Positions 1-12,528 are shown, numbered from the stretch's first letter. The stretch is DNA of 64,000 nucleotides from Albugo candida (GCA_040437565.1 JBDOQK010000028.1:337795-401794); one strand, 5' to 3'. The notes: generated by a model not told the origin, from the sequence alone. Numbers and translations are program-made.

Positions 1-1959
1 CTCTCTTGGCGGCTCCCCAGTACCTCTCGGTGAAGTTGCAGTCACAGTGGAATTTGGGGTAATATTCAATAATGTGTCCTGCCTTCTTCACCTCCATCTC
101 CAGGGCTGAATCCTGCTCAGCGAAATCGGATTGAATCATCAAGGCATGCCTCCAGCAACAGTCCTTTGCTAGAGGCAATGCCTTGGAATGGCAATCCAGA
201 TTCCAATTTATGTTGTGAGGAGGCCCGATCCCTCTTCCCTTCAGCACCTGTGAGAGAGCAGCTTCAGTTGTGGGATTGCATAAGTGAGATCCTGAAAGCA
301 CAGAGAAGAAAGCTTACCATCTCGATGCCCTTAAAGTAATCTCTAACTCTGTTGTGGGTAAACCACATGGATTGCCAGCTTTTTTGGTAGTAGATGATGT
401 ACCATCAATCTTTGTACTGGTATATTTTCTCCTTCTTGGGCTTGAGAGTCATCCTTCCAGCCACCAGAGCGTTGAGAGAAACCGCCTGATGATTGGAGGA
501 TTGGTCGAAAGAAAAAAGTCCTGTGGAAGAAAAAATCAATCTTTAGTTCCAACTAGAAATGTGAAACAAGAAATTTGAGAAAATCACCAATACATCCTGG
601 ATGAAGAATGTTGAAAATGGGGATGGCCTTCTCATTGAGTTTCCTTACCATGTCTTCACTTTTCCACCAACCATCTCTGTTCTTGCCTGCCTTGATGATC
701 TCTCTGGCTGATGAGAAGTGAGCCCATTCTCCCTCGCTTGCTGATCAGTGACTTTCTTGGGACCATGGCACGGGCACACAAAGTCGCTATTCATGATTGA
801 CCCTACTGTTCCTTTCTTCTTAATCCAAACTGCCTTCTTCTACCCAGAACTCCTCTCTTCCATCGTTTCCATCGTTGCTGTAGAAGGTAGACTCATCATG
901 CGTCACTTGCACATGCTTGTTGTCCCACCTTGTCCTCCACCAGCACATCCATCTTCTTTTTGTACTCAATTATCCTCTTTGACCAACCGGTCTCTATGCT
1001 TCACCACATCCTCCCTCTCATGACCGTTCATATACAGCTGCTTTCCCATTTTCTTTTTTTTAAATCCCCAGATCTTCAGGTACTTGACAGTGGTCAAGTA
1101 GCTGATCTTCTGCTACTTCTCTCCCAGGAACTTTGGGAAAATGCTGTTTTGGAGGACCATCTGGAGCTCTTTGGGCGATCTTTCATTGAGCTTCCTCCTT
1201 CTCATCCATGAAAGGCACTCCCTATTGATATCAAGGTCTGCCAGCATCTCTCTATTTTTTTGAATGTCGGCCTTGCTGATGAGTTGGAGAGGCTTTGGTG
1301 ACCAAGTACCGATCTGCCGAAAGCCCAAAGTTCCTGCATGCCCAGTCTGACGTTTTGTGCAGTTTGTCGTTGGCTGCAGTAGCTGACGCTTCCTTCTTTC
1401 TCATGCCCAGGTAAAGCCGTCCTTCCAGATATGGAAGATGGCCATAAGTCTCAAAACAAGATAAGGTGGGAATTTTCCCCAGCTGCTTTTCTGGTTCTGT
1501 ATACTTTTCAGCCCTTCCTTCAAACAATTAATGGCCTCTTCCATCCTATATTCTTCTTCTCCCTCTTCTCCCTGCTGCTCACTACTCTCATCTTCCGATG
1601 CAATGGACAGCTCCTTTCTTATAGGTAGAAGATCTCTTCTTCTTCCCCTTCTTTTCCTTTTCTAGCTGAGCCTAGACAGCAGCAATTCTCTTTAGTAGCT
1701 GAGCTGAGTTTGTTTCCAGCCAGTCTTCTTCCTCTTTACCTTCATCTTCCCCCTTCCTTCCTCTTCCTCTTTTTCCTATCCACTCCAGTCTGACATGAGG
1801 CTCTGACAGTCGAGATCCTCTGCTGCCTGCACCTCTTCCTGCTGTTGTTTCTGTGCCTGGAGCTGCCTTTTCTTTGTCAAAGATTTCATCACACTGTTTA
1901 TCTGGTTCTTTAACTACCTTCCTTATCCCATCATGAGCCCCTGACCGTGTGAATATCAC
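1..1959 (-). mobile_element. Broken DDE-type DNA transposon, transposase remnant
   Basis: Read on the minus strand, short open pieces in different frames match one transposase type. From its C-terminal end: KFHCDCNFTERYWGAAK (about 5-60, carrying the last acidic residue of the DDE triad), QPDF..Q.SALE..V..AGH (about 60-150), THDESTFYSNDG (880-903, the first acidic motif) and YMNGHERxDVVxxR (about 1000-1040). These motifs belong to a cut-and-paste transposase type that I associate mainly with fungi and oomycetes. I cannot name the superfamily. The N-terminal part (1110-1959) is less recognisable and contains a charged, glutamate- and arginine-rich stretch. Stops and frameshifts separate the pieces, so this is a pseudogene. 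The window edge removes the C-terminus and that end of the element, and no terminal inverted repeat could be seen. Confidence 0.72.
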
Positions 1960-2029
1960 TTAGGTCTGACTTCAAACCTAGGGAGGCAGATATTTTCCAA
2001 GCTTATTGCTTGGGTGGGCTCAAACCGCT

Positions 2030-2129
2030 NNNNNNNNNNNNNNNNNNNNNNNNNNNNNNNNNNNNNNNNNNNNNNNNNNNNNNNNNNNNNNNNNNNNNNN
2101 NNNNNNNNNNNNNNNNNNNNNNNNNNNNN
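2030..2129. other. Assembly gap, 100 N
   Basis: A run of exactly 100 N, so a placeholder of unknown true size. The ten bases TCAAACCGCT occur immediately on both sides, which suggests two contig ends that overlap but were not merged. Confidence 0.95.
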
Positions 2130-2228
2130 TCAAACCGCTGCCCACACTGCCGGGGATCGAACTAACGACCTCCGGCAGGGGGTCCGTGCGCTCAAACTGA
2201 AAACCGACTGAGCTGGGTACGGGAACCC
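2130..2228 (-). repeat. tRNA-derived SINE head, minus strand
   Basis: On the minus strand the sequence begins near 2225 and contains an A-box-like AGCTCAGTCGGT (about 2203-2214) and a B-box-like GTTCGATCCCC (about 2152-2162). Their spacing is right for an internal RNA polymerase III promoter. The part between them does not fold into a clean tRNA cloverleaf by eye, so I read it as a tRNA-derived SINE head rather than a working tRNA gene. It runs into an assembly gap, so its tail cannot be judged. Confidence 0.55.
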
Positions 2229-2235
2229 CGTCGGG

Positions 2236-2640
2236 GGGCTTAGCGGATAGTACACATAAGTTCCGACCGTGTGTACCCCGGTTCGAATCCCGGTGGTGGC
2301 AAAAGGGCTACGATGGGGCCCCTCGGCGGAGGCAAAGATTCCTCCACGTAAATATCAATCTACTCAATGAAGATATGGACGTGTCAAGACCGCTGGCAAC
2401 TACACCAGAATATAACTGCACAGGAGTTGGACCGGGCTCTTCAGAGCGTTACACACTAGTGATCAGAATAGAGTAGATAACCACCAAACTGTAATATCAG
2501 AAAGGTGTCTAAATAAAAGTACTACGGGCGTACACCCTTCACTAAACTGAGATGGGTACGGGCCCTGAAGCTGCCTCTTCTTGTTGCTGGCTTGGTGCAA
2601 GTTAGCTTTCTTTTTTTGGGAGAAGCCATTATAAATGGTT
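2236..2640 (+). repeat. tRNA-derived SINE, plus strand
   Basis: The plus strand carries an A-box-like CTTAGCGGATAGT (about 2239-2251) and a perfect B-box GGTTCGAATCC (2280-2290) followed by CGG. The tRNA-like head is followed by about 300 bases of unrelated body, ending near a T-rich stretch around 2600-2620. Head plus unrelated body is the layout of a tRNA-derived SINE. The downstream boundary is a guess. It lies back to back with the minus-strand SINE head just upstream. Confidence 0.55.
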
Positions 2641-2925
2641 TAGTTCGATAACACGCGCAGACCCTTACCAACTTTAATCAAATTTACATTCTTATTTTTA
2701 AAAATTAACTTTAATAATGTTTGGAATAATTTAAATTTCAAAAAATTTAAATTTAAATGAACATATTCGAGAAAAAAAGCTTCGGTTGAATCACAAAACT
2801 CCTTGGATTTGTTAGGAATTTTTTGCCTGAAATTGAAACAAAAAAAAAATTGCTGGTTTTCGAGGAGTTGCACCATATTCAACTTGGGGGTACGCTATAC
2901 CTGTATGAGTATTTACAAGAAAAAG
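2641..2925. other. AT-rich spacer, nothing recognised
   Basis: AT-rich sequence with A- and T-runs around 2690-2850. No convincing coding or RNA signal was seen. Confidence 0.5.
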
Positions 2926-3260
2926 TTGCACACCTCGCATCTTAAACAATTTGTTAACGTTCCCAAAGTACCGATCACGTGCTTTGTGAGCATGGAAGCG
3001 TACCTAAACCATGCAGGCGCGACACATAGGTGTACAATACCGTAATAGTATTCTTAGCCTCGTTTGATGAACGGATTTTTTGAATCCGAATTGTGCTCTG
3101 TCTGATTAAGTAAATACGTAAGGTTGCACGTCTCGCGGTGTGAACATGTAGGCGACGTTCCCAAAGCTACTATCACGTTCTTTATAGCATGAAGCGAGCC
3201 TAAGCGTAAAATGCAGGTTACACACATAGGTGTTTGATAGTGTGATCTTTTCTTTTTTTG
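2926..3260. repeat. Two diverged copies of a satellite-like unit
   Basis: Two units start with TTGCACACCTCG (2926) and TTGCACGTCTCG (3124), 198 bases apart. Each carries the same ordered landmarks: the start motif, AACGTTCCCAAAG, an ATCACGT tract, a GAAGCG tract, and CACATAGGTGT near the end. The same landmarks recur in three better preserved units at 22203-22760. No ORF shared by the copies is apparent, so this is probably a noncoding satellite or a tandem piece of a non-autonomous element. Confidence 0.65.
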
Positions 3261-3601
3261 GGTTTATCAACTTAAAAAGCCTAATCAATAAACAGCTCAG
3301 CTTCTGAAAAGGCAATGCTTGATGGAAGGTAGCGTTTTTCGACCTGACGGACTCGTGTGTCCGCAGAATGTTCGGCACAAATAGGAGAACTCAATATGCC
3401 AAATTCTCGGTTGATGGATGTCCAGATATGCGCTCATTTGAAGAGAAGAGAGAAGAGTCGTAGTCCGATATTTTGCGATTGCAGACATGTGCCACCCATG
3501 CGATCCTGCTTAGATTTCAATCGATCGGAAGCCGAATGTAATCTGAGTACATCATTAGGTTGTACTGTCAATAAAGTATCGTCATTCAATGGTATCTATT
3601 A

Positions 3602-3779
3602 TGCTGAAAAGGTGCGACTAGTGATGTCGAAAGATCGCGATCCTTGGAATGGATATAGCGCCTCTTAGTAATCTACGAAGATTGTAGGAAAAGGAAAGAA
3701 GTGATAATAGGATCATAAGCTTTAAAGAAAACAGTTTCTCATTTACCTCACACTGATCAAGCAGCATGGAAAAACAACA
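3602..3779 (+). repeat. Left LTR of copia element A
   Basis: Begins TGCTGAAAAGGTGCGA and ends AAACAACA. Both ends match a second copy at 8197-8263 (TGTTGAAAAGATGCGA and AAACAACA). It is followed directly by GGTTATGAGCCCAA, a primer-binding site of the initiator-methionine tRNA type usual in copia elements. Confidence 0.7.
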
Positions 3780-6700
3780 GGTTATGAGCCCAAGCCCCCC
3801 GGAAGACCCTCCAGCAGCTCCACTATGCGCACACGATGATACGACAAGTGTTAGCGTGGCGATCTCTCAATCAAGTGAGCACGGGCCTCTGACCATGGTG
3901 TAGGTCGTCTGAACAGACTGGAGAAACTCATTGGGAATTTAATGCGCTATATGGCACGGGAACGCGCAGAGCGTACTCAGATGCCTCACGCAGAATCAGG
4001 ATCCGGAAACGATAGTGGTTTGAGCTTCTTCAGCCAGTTCTTGGGTGCTCGAAAACAACGACCAGAACTGAAGCGCTTAGTGAAGCTATGGGGGTATAGA
4101 TGCCTTTTGCTTCACCGCAACCCCGAGTGCAGCAGCAACAGTTTTTCCCAACAGTTCAGCCTACGCCGTAAGCACATATGCAGGCGTTCAGCAGTGTTCT
4201 TCCCAGCAGAACTTTGGGATCAAGATGCCGACCGTTAAAGAATATGAAGCTTCCGATCTCGCGTTTTACTGGAAAAGAAGAATACAGAGGACTTGGAGCT
4301 GGATTCAAAGACCGGGGATTGCAGTTCCTAGACGAGCTTGGTGCAGCCCAGCAACTTAGTGGTGGAGAATGACCTAAAGAGTTCAAGATGAGGGCACTTA
4401 ATCGATCAATATCTTGGTGGAAGTGTAAGGAAACACTTCAACAAGATGAAACGGATCTGGACATCAGAATTACCAACGATTGAACATCTGATGAAATAGA
4501 TGTTGGAGGTCTACGACAGAGAAATTACTGTGGAGCAAGCCACGCGGTTGATGCGGGCGAGGAAAGAAAATGATCGCTCCTGGACGGAACACTACCAATA
4601 CTTTGGGTGAGGTTGCAAGTTCGGTGAATCTTCCAGACAACTTTGTTCTTCAGTATATTTGCGAAGGGGCACCGTCAGAGTTGAAGCGATCAATGTAGTC
4701 AAAGACTCGACCGCCGCCGTACTGACCATTTCAAGCAGGCATGGGAGATGGCAGACTTTGACGCGATATTCAATCATGGTACAAGCGCGAATGCGGTTAG
4801 TGTGGGCAGACAATCTACTGAAGGCTATAATTATTCTCGGAGTTTGGACGCTGCGATAAAGCCAGTGGCACTTGGAGATGGAAAGCGATGTTGGGGTTGC
4901 AATCAAGTCGGCCATACCAAGCGAGAATGTCCAAAAAAGCCAACGGAAATCAAGCGTCGTTCGCTTTGAGTGCCAACGTCAGTCAAAGTGGTCAAAATCG
5001 GACCTGGATTTTAGTTAGTGGCGTGAGTAGACACCTGGTGATGGATGACACCATTCTCGCTGATGCGGTAGACTGCTCCGACGAATGCAACGTTGCATAT
5101 GGACAGTCGATTAAGGTCACGAAGGTTGGTCAAGTTACGCTGAGTGCTATCGTGGATGGGACCGCGCATGTGGTCACTTTAAGTGAAGCCTATTACGCTA
5201 AAGCCCTTGCGCATAACTTGTTTTCAAAATGCAAGTTTTGAAGAGAAAGGAGTTGCTCTGAGCTACGAAAACGGAAGGCGGTACCTAAAGCGTGTCAGAG
5301 ACGGAGCACGAGTCTTTGAAGTTGAAGAAGAAACAGCGTGCTGGTAGTAAACACTCAGAGTGAAGGTACATCATCTACTAGGATTAAGGTCGTGTATGCC
5401 ACTCTACAGGCTGCTAGTTCTAAAGTCGACACCATGGGTCGAGTAAAATGCACGTTATTGCAGCTACACAATCGTCCTGGACATCTCATGTACGACACGG
5501 TCGAATAAATGGACGACAGTGCAGGCTTGGGAATTGAGCTAGTCGACCGAACTCAACCAAAATGTCTTACATGTGCTCAAGGCAAGTAGTCGAAGAATTC
5601 GCAGTCCAAGAAAGATAATGGCGCGCATTCACCAATTGATCAAATTGGTGGAATTATCTGCAGTGACCTTAGAGGTCCAATGGCGCCACTGGACCGAAAC
5701 GGAAACCGATACATGATCAACAAAGTTGATCACGTATCAAACTTCTGTAGAGTTCTCATTGCGCGGAAGAAAAATCTTGCTGCCCAGATGTTTGAGCATT
5801 TTTTGACGTTTTCGAGCGCGCTTTTGAGTGAAAGGTCCACATTTTAAGGACAGTGGCGGAGGCGAATATCACAATGTCGATATGTTTTGCAAGTCGACTG
5901 GGGTAATATGACAAATAAGTGAAGCCAATAACCAAGCATCCAACGGAAAGGTGGAGTGCATGCATATGACTGTGCTCAATATGGCGCGATGCGTGTTATT
6001 CGCAAGTGGATTACTGTTACACTTCTGGGGTAATGCAGTGTAGTACGCCGAGTATATTCTAAGTATTAGCCCGAGCAGCTCGAATTCAAATCGAGTGTCG
6101 CCGCTTAAAATACTGACGGGAAAGAAACCAAGTATTTTTGACATAGTGGTGTTTGGAAGTCCGTGTGCTATGTATCGCGACCCGGGACGAAAGCGTGGAA
6201 GCCACGGTTGGAGAAATTGTCGGAAAGCACGACGAGACTAAGGGGTCCAAGTGTACCTTCCCCACGAGTAGTTGGTAGTGACAACGCAATACGTCAAGAG
6301 TACTGAGGATGCCGCTGAACTGAAGGAGCTACAAGCGATCGGAAGAAAGGTTTCAAGGCGCGGGAATCGCGGGAGAAAGGGCGCTACTACTTCCAACACA
6401 ACTGGAAATGATGATGCTGACCATAGAGAAGAAAAGAGACCTAGAAAGCGTATGACTCCTCGAAACATGGGCGCGAAACGCGTTCCGATGGCGATGGCTC
6501 GTGTGATTGGAGATCCGATCTCATAACGGGAATCAATACAGTCTGTAGAGGCGAAGAAGTGGCGTGATACGATGCGCTCGGAAATCGAATCCCTGAAGGC
6601 AAACGGTACATGGGGGCTGATAATTCGCCCGCCTGGTCAAAAGATATTGCATTCCAAGTGGTTTGTCAAAACCAAGAAGCACGCAGATGGAACTCTTGAA

Positions 6701-7156
6701 GGATTTAGGGCGAGACTTGTGGCATGCGGTAACGAGCAAGCATTTGAAATGGATTCCACGTTAACATTCAGCGCTGTGATGGACATGACGACTGCAAAAG
6801 TCGTTCTAGCTCTTGCACGAGTATGGCTCGGCACGGCGATTTCCCAAACGCTTACGTAATAGCCGGAAAAGAAGCAGGGTGGCGGATCGGCGATAGCGCT
6901 AGTGGGAGTCTACGTGGACGACTTGCTGGTTATCGGAACAAGCTTCAGCTAAGTAGATCAATTTATCAAGGACATGCGTGTGCTTGAGGTGAAAGATCTC
7001 GGAGAGGTGACCAAGTTTCTTTTGGCATTGAAATAAAGTACGAAGACGATGAGGGTTATCAACTTGAACAAGCGCAGAGTATTCGCATATTTCTCATTAA
7101 ACTTCATTTGGAGCAGGATAACCCGGCGCGCACACCTATTGGGGAGGAACAAGATG

Positions 7157-7605
7157 GCGAGGATGAGGGTGAATCATTACCAATTGGTAATAACGGCACG
7201 GCTGAGCACCCAACCGTCAAAATGCTCCATTCAATAATTGGAAGTCTGTCATGGCTGGCTCGTTGTACGAGACCGGACATTGCGTTCGCGGTGCATCGAG
7301 CCAGCCGACGTGGACACGCTCCACGAGAATTCNNNNNNNNNNNNNNNNNNNNNNNNNNNNNNNNNNNNNNNNNNNNNNNNNNNNNNNNNNNNNNNNNNNN
7401 NNNNNNNNNNNNNNNNNNNNNNNNNNNNNNNNGAGGATGAGGGTGAATTATTACCAATTGGTAATGTCGGCACGGCTGAGCACCCAACCGTCAAAATGCT
7501 CCATTCAATAATTGGAAGTCTGTCATGGCTGGCTCGTTGTACGAGACCGGACATTGCGTTCGCGGTGCATCGAGCCAGCCGACGTGGACACGCTCCACGA
7601 GAATT
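7157..7605. repeat. Duplicated flanks around assembly gap 7333-7432
   Basis: About 175 bases before the 100-N gap reappear after it with a few base differences. One copy starts near 7157 and the other at 7433, and both end at the same GAATTC. This is probably an unmerged contig overlap or two haplotypes rather than a true tandem duplication inside the element. Confidence 0.85.
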
Positions 7606-8196
7606 CGATTGGCGGTGGACAAAGAGAATTGCTCGCTATCTGAAGGGTACTATTGACCTAAACTTACAACTAAAAGGAACAGCCACAAAGGATAAATCGC
7701 CAACGATTAGGCTGGAAAGCTACAGTGACGTAGATTATGAAGCGAATCGTACGGACCGCAAATCTGTCAGTGAAGATGTCCTTTGTCTTAATGGAATGAT
7801 TATTGGATGGATGTGTCGATTTCAACAAGTGAGCGTGGCTCTATCCACGAAGGATGCTGAGTTCTTGGCAGCTTCGATGGTGACAACTGATTTGTTAGGA
7901 CTGAAGGAGTTGCTAGGAGTTGCTAGGAGAAATTGGAGTGCATGTGGTCAAACCGATGGTGATGCACGTGGATAATCAAGCTGCGATAAGGCACATTCAA
8001 GGAGAATATAGCGCAGGTAGGGCTCAACATATCGCGGTGCGACTCAAGTTTATCAAGGATTAAGGAAGTGATCAAGGTGGACTACTGTGAGTCACGTTTC
8101 ATGCGAGCTGACATTCTCAACAAGACGTTTTCCACGCCACGGCTCAATGAGCTACGCAAGCTAGTCTCACTGGTGTGATGACATATCGGGAAGGAA

Positions 8197-8263
8197 TGTT
8201 GAAAAGATGCGAGTAGTGATGTCGAAAGATCTCACACTGATCAAGCAGCATGGACAAACAACA
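8197..8263 (+). repeat. Right LTR of copia element A, short
   Basis: Starts TGTTGAAAAGATGCGAGTAG right after a purine-rich tract and ends ACAAACAACA. Both ends match the left LTR at 3602-3779. Confidence 0.65.
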
Positions 8264-10079
8264 CATTCCTCAGTGTCTTTGTGACTCGCTCTACACGAAT
8301 ACCAACTCTGTGTAGCGTCCAATGCAGATGTGATTGACATCATACGAGATTATGATACCTTGTCGCAGTACGAGACCTGAAGAAATATCTATATCCTTAT
8401 CCCTGCAATGCCAATGGCTTTGATTCTTCCCTGCAACCGTGAAAACAGCAATCATTGGGTGACAGAGTTCAGCAAATGTACACATGCAAGATGCTAAAGT
8501 TCTTGTGACTTTTCGTTTAGAAACAGTAGTGGGATTCATCAACATTTCTCTGTTTGACTATATAGAAGACAGCCTGTATCCAACTTTGCCGTAAGATTCA
8601 TGTAGTCAAGTATTCTGGCTTGCATTATGGCTGTTTTCGTGTACGTTTTTATATGTCGAGGTAGCTCGGTATCTTTGAGGACAATATAGCTACAAATAAA
8701 TAATCTATGGTCTCCAGAGATTATACTATCTCTCATTCAGATAATTGCTATGGACTTCCATATTTGATGGCATAAATGACAATCCTACACCTGTTTCAAG
8801 AGATCTGAAAGTACATCAGTTTTTAATGCGCATCGATGTCATTCGTCATAAAATAATCGAAAATCTTTCCCCAATGCCATTGTTTTCGCTTCCAGCGGCT
8901 GCCACCCTTTCAAGGCTGTCTGATCAATCTCGTCGTCATTTGGTCCCTTAACATCAAATCAATATCAATCACGATCCGCGACGGGGCAGAGCAATTGGAC
9001 ACCATCGAAAGATCCTTTCTGAACGCAAACCACGGTGTATGTATACGAACGGATATCATTAAGGTCAATAAAGTCGATTTCTACAAGCAGTTGTGTCACT
9101 GAAGCATTACGTGGTGTACTCATACGAGTATTTAGTGGAGTGATAGGAATTGATCTCATGCAATTGTATCGGCTTACGACTTTGCTGACACGTGCTTTCC
9201 AGCTGTGAAGCTTAGATCGTGTATGGGAATGCAAAGGGAATCATGTGATCTTACTATAGTTTAGATAGTGTCCCAACGTGTGCAAATAAGTCATCGATTT
9301 CTTTGCGATCAAGATGGATGTGAGTGATCTATCCCGAGCCATACGCGTACATTGAAGGATTTTTGAAAGTCCACAATTGCGCAAATAAAATGTGTGAAGC
9401 GGCTAAGATCGCAATTGGATCGGAAGTTGATGTATGCAGTGGAAAGGGGCTGTGATAAGCAGCTTGCTAATTCTACGCGTTTCTCAACGGCATTCGATGA
9501 AGCTGCTGGACACAGGCTGCAATGGAGATTTGAAATCGGCCTCTTCAATCCGATCGCTATCCAGCCACGCTGTACATCTGAAGATCTCAGGACACCAAAA
9601 CCGACTAACAAAGCATGAATCTCGCACAAAGATCAGTTATGTTGCTTCAGAATCACGGCAGTACATTTACAGCGTGGTGTTCGAATTGAATTTGGACCAC
9701 ATTCGATATAGAGGAGACGGCTTATGCGTAATCAGTATGGTCAATTGTGCCAGGAAGATTACAATAAATTGCGTTGCGTTCAAAGCCCGCTGAAGTTCAT
9801 GTAATCATCGGATAAACGTAACAACATGAATCATCTTAACGGCTGCGGGACAATGACACATCTACATCCGAATTCGGAGGAGCTCTTCAGCATGCTCAAG
9901 TCGCTGATGTAGCGGTCCTAGTTCTTGGAATCGGTAGCACAGATGAGCGAGAATCCAGAGATCGAAATAATATCAATGTCTCACTTATCCAATCAAAGCT
10001 TTTGAAGTTCTATACGGTTCTGGGAAGTCTCTTGTTTTGTCCTCTTCACTGATGGTATTATCGGCCTAGAAGAGCCCTC
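8264..10079. other. No recognisable gene
   Basis: Only short ORFs on both strands, the longest about 119 codons at 9434-9793 (+). None shows a family motif I recognise. Sequence texture resembles decayed host coding DNA, but I could not support a gene. Confidence 0.4.
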
Positions 10080-10331
10080 TTGTACGATGAAAGCGCACCT
10101 GAAGCGTTTCATCCTGAACGTATTAGAGCTCAGACGGTTGCTGAGATTTTAGCGATGTCATTCGAGTGGAAAACTTCCACTGACAATATACCGAGCCATT
10201 TCATCATTAATGTCGATATGAATAATATGCACGTATCGCTGTATCCAGGTGGTAGCTATCGATATTATGAAGTGTTTCCATTCGAGTTGGGATCGAGCAA
10301 TACAAACTTCAGCATCGAATCAATTGTATAA
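10080..10331 (+). pseudogene. Short unrecognised ORF, perhaps a decayed gene piece
   Basis: 83 codons with ordinary protein-like composition (for example FHPERIRAQTVAEILAMSFEW). No motif that I recognise. The first codon is TTG rather than ATG, and the frame is closed on both sides. It may be an exon remnant of a decayed gene running through 9850-10420 on the plus strand, since neighbouring frames also look protein-like. Function unknown. Confidence 0.2.
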
Positions 10332-11518
10332 TACAAAAAAGCGGCATCCGTCTTTGATTACTGCACATCCAAAGAGTATCAGAAGCAGAACAGAAAAATA
10401 ATGAATATCGTTATCACGGCGAAGTGTTGACACGTGCCTCCTTACGACCACTTGAGATCCATGCATCCAGTCCGATGGAATCACTTCAGTATTAGCCGCT
10501 CTTTCATCTTAATGCTGGCGATACGCTAAAGTGCAGACGAATGAATTACTTGCATTAACGATACGCACGGCAATTTGTGTGTTTTTAAAGGTTTCTAGTA
10601 GCTATCAGCTGATCAGTTCCAACGGCGTGTAAAAATACAGCTCACAATTTCGGTACAAACTCGCAATCCTATAAGAATTCATCGCAAAACTCTGACGCAC
10701 GTAAGCATACCTGGTTCATGAACCTCAGAGAATGGGAAGACAGGTATAGTACAGCATGATATTGAAAGCCTTGATATACCCCGGTCACAAATCATCAGAG
10801 CTTACAAATGCACTACTCAGTAGGCGTTACAAGCGTGTTGTCATCATCTGCGTCTGCAAAGAACTCGATACTGAGAATGTTTACGAAGAACTCACACGTG
10901 CTGTGCATCAAATGACGGCTTAGGCGCTATCTATATTGACTGGCTTGAGATTTAGTAAGGATTCATACCAAAACTTGATTAAAATCCTTAAGTACAGCAT
11001 GTTGGCACCCGTGGGAAGAAGCTTTAGCCCAGGACTTCGATTAGAATACGATTCTAAATGCCTGGAACACATATCTTTTTCGCTGGTTCGTGCTAGATGG
11101 GATAATATTGCGTTGATCCAAAAAAGAAGATGAACGGCAGGTGCTTGGCGTGATCCATCTAGCGTCTTCCAATGCATTGCTACCATCCAGTATTTCTGAT
11201 CTACCGAATTCTCTGTAGGTATTGAGTGTCCTTACACACTTGTCTCGGATAGTATGCCTTTCGCATTCCCACAGTCGCATGGAATAGTTATGAAGTGATG
11301 GTGCATGGGGCAACACCTTCTCACCCTTGCGGTACGCAGTTAACGTCATTTGAACAACTACTGCCTCTTTCAGTACTCATTGCAGCTTTGAGAAGAGAGC
11401 CGTCCCAATTCACGCAGCGTCTAGTGTTCAGTATTTTGCCTGAGTTTGCGGAAGACGGTTTAATGCGACGAAGGGAACTTCTGTTCGATGAAGTTATATA
11501 ATAAATTGCCTAATTACA
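10332..11518. other. No recognisable gene; decayed coding texture
   Basis: Short protein-like ORFs at 10936-11133 (+) and 11295-11501 (+) could be remnants of one decayed plus-strand gene continuing into the piece at 11519. No family motif was identified in this stretch. Confidence 0.35.
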
Positions 11519-11836
11519 ATGATACAAGCGATCAACTCGGCAGACACATGGACGATATGCCACATATTTCGGGTGAGAAATTTCGGTTTCTGTCAGCATC
11601 GATGCTTGATGGATATAATACACATGTTGTTCTTGTTAGGAAATTCTATAGCTAGCTTCACTGGTGTTGAAAGTGTACCCAGCCAACAAGATGTTTCAGA
11701 GGCTTTTAACCTTCTCCTGTACAAACTTGACCACAGCGACAATTCGAGCAAGCAACCAAATGGGAATTCTTTGACAAACTTCAAAGCTAAGGCTGATTTG
11801 CTGTTTTCGGATGTACGTAGCTATGAACGTAAATAA
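11519..11836 (+). pseudogene. ORF with a faint ubiquitin-specific-protease-like box
   Basis: 105 codons. Residues about 59-71 read SQQDVSEAFNLLL, which resembles the QQDxxEF box that follows the catalytic cysteine box in USP deubiquitinases. The usual Phe is replaced, and no catalytic Cys box (GLxNxGNTCYxN) or His box could be seen in frame. If the likeness is real, this is a short remnant of a host deubiquitinase gene. The match is short and could be chance. Confidence 0.22.
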
Positions 11837-12528
11837 CAGTGACTATTGCGGGTCCGTAATTATTCGAACACGAACAGGTCCGAAACATCTAGTAATAACC
11901 ACTCAGTACACCGAAGACCTTGTTTGAGCACAAAAAAATGACAAAAACTGAGATTATACAGTTCGCACGTTTCTAAAGTCTCGTACAACAGGCTAAATAT
12001 TCTTGAATACCAGTTGGTTTCTATTGTTTGTTACAATGCTCCTCGTTTCGGTAGAGGAGCTCGAATCAACCGACAACTTGAAGATTTCTGATACTTTCAA
12101 TGGCATTGTCAAAGCCGCTGCCGTTTCCTAATTCGCTCATCCCAAGATTGTCCAAGTTTGCTCTTCCTATCCCGGATATCTCGCAGCTGACTGCAGTCCT
12201 TGCGTCAATTCATTTAGCATCATCAGCTTTCTTGGTAACGAGCTGTACCACCAGAGGCTTTCTAATCTCTTTTTCGACACATTTTTGTCTCAATAAAGTC
12301 ACAACAAGCATCTTGGCAGCACTGCACACGTCACAAATGCTTCGGAACGCTACCAGCTATCAACAGTTTGCGTATGACAAGAGCTCGCATAGTGAAGCAG
12401 AAACATATCCGAAGTAGCGCGGTTACGATACGACCAAATTGATTGCAGATTTGTCGTACATTGCGGCTCGATGAGGTTTTCACATTGAAGAGAGTAAAGT
12501 CTCGGAATGCCCACAAATATTTTGCTGA
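11837..12528. other. No recognisable gene
   Basis: ORFs at 12100-12417 (+) and short minus-strand frames show no recognised motif. It may be part of the decayed minus-strand gene that contains the kinase remnant at 13176-13921. Confidence 0.35.

Larger units (their letters stand above)
3602..8263 (+). mobile_element. Ty1/copia LTR retrotransposon A (fossil)
   Basis: Order on the plus strand is left LTR, primer-binding site (3780-3793), gag region, CCHC zinc knuckle CWGCNQVGHTKREC (about 4887-4930), protease remnant (about 5000-5060), GAG-pre/integrase region (about 5450-6100), reverse transcriptase (about 6570-7030), RNase H with the typical copia LSTKDAEF motif (about 7500-7950), polypurine tract GGGAAGGAA (about 8188-8196) and a short right LTR. 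Protease, integrase, RT and RNase H in that order identify Ty1/copia. The element is broken in many places, probably ten or more, so it is old. The RNase H region is partly duplicated around an assembly gap. No clear target-site duplication was found. Confidence 0.88.

Noticed and set aside
2236-2302. Functional tRNA gene
   Set aside because: A and B boxes are good, but no proper anticodon stem or acceptor pairing could be drawn by eye. It is followed by a SINE-like body.
7157-7605. Tandem duplication of the copia RNase H region
   Set aside because: The two copies meet exactly at a placeholder gap, like eight other gaps in the window, so an assembly cause is more likely.
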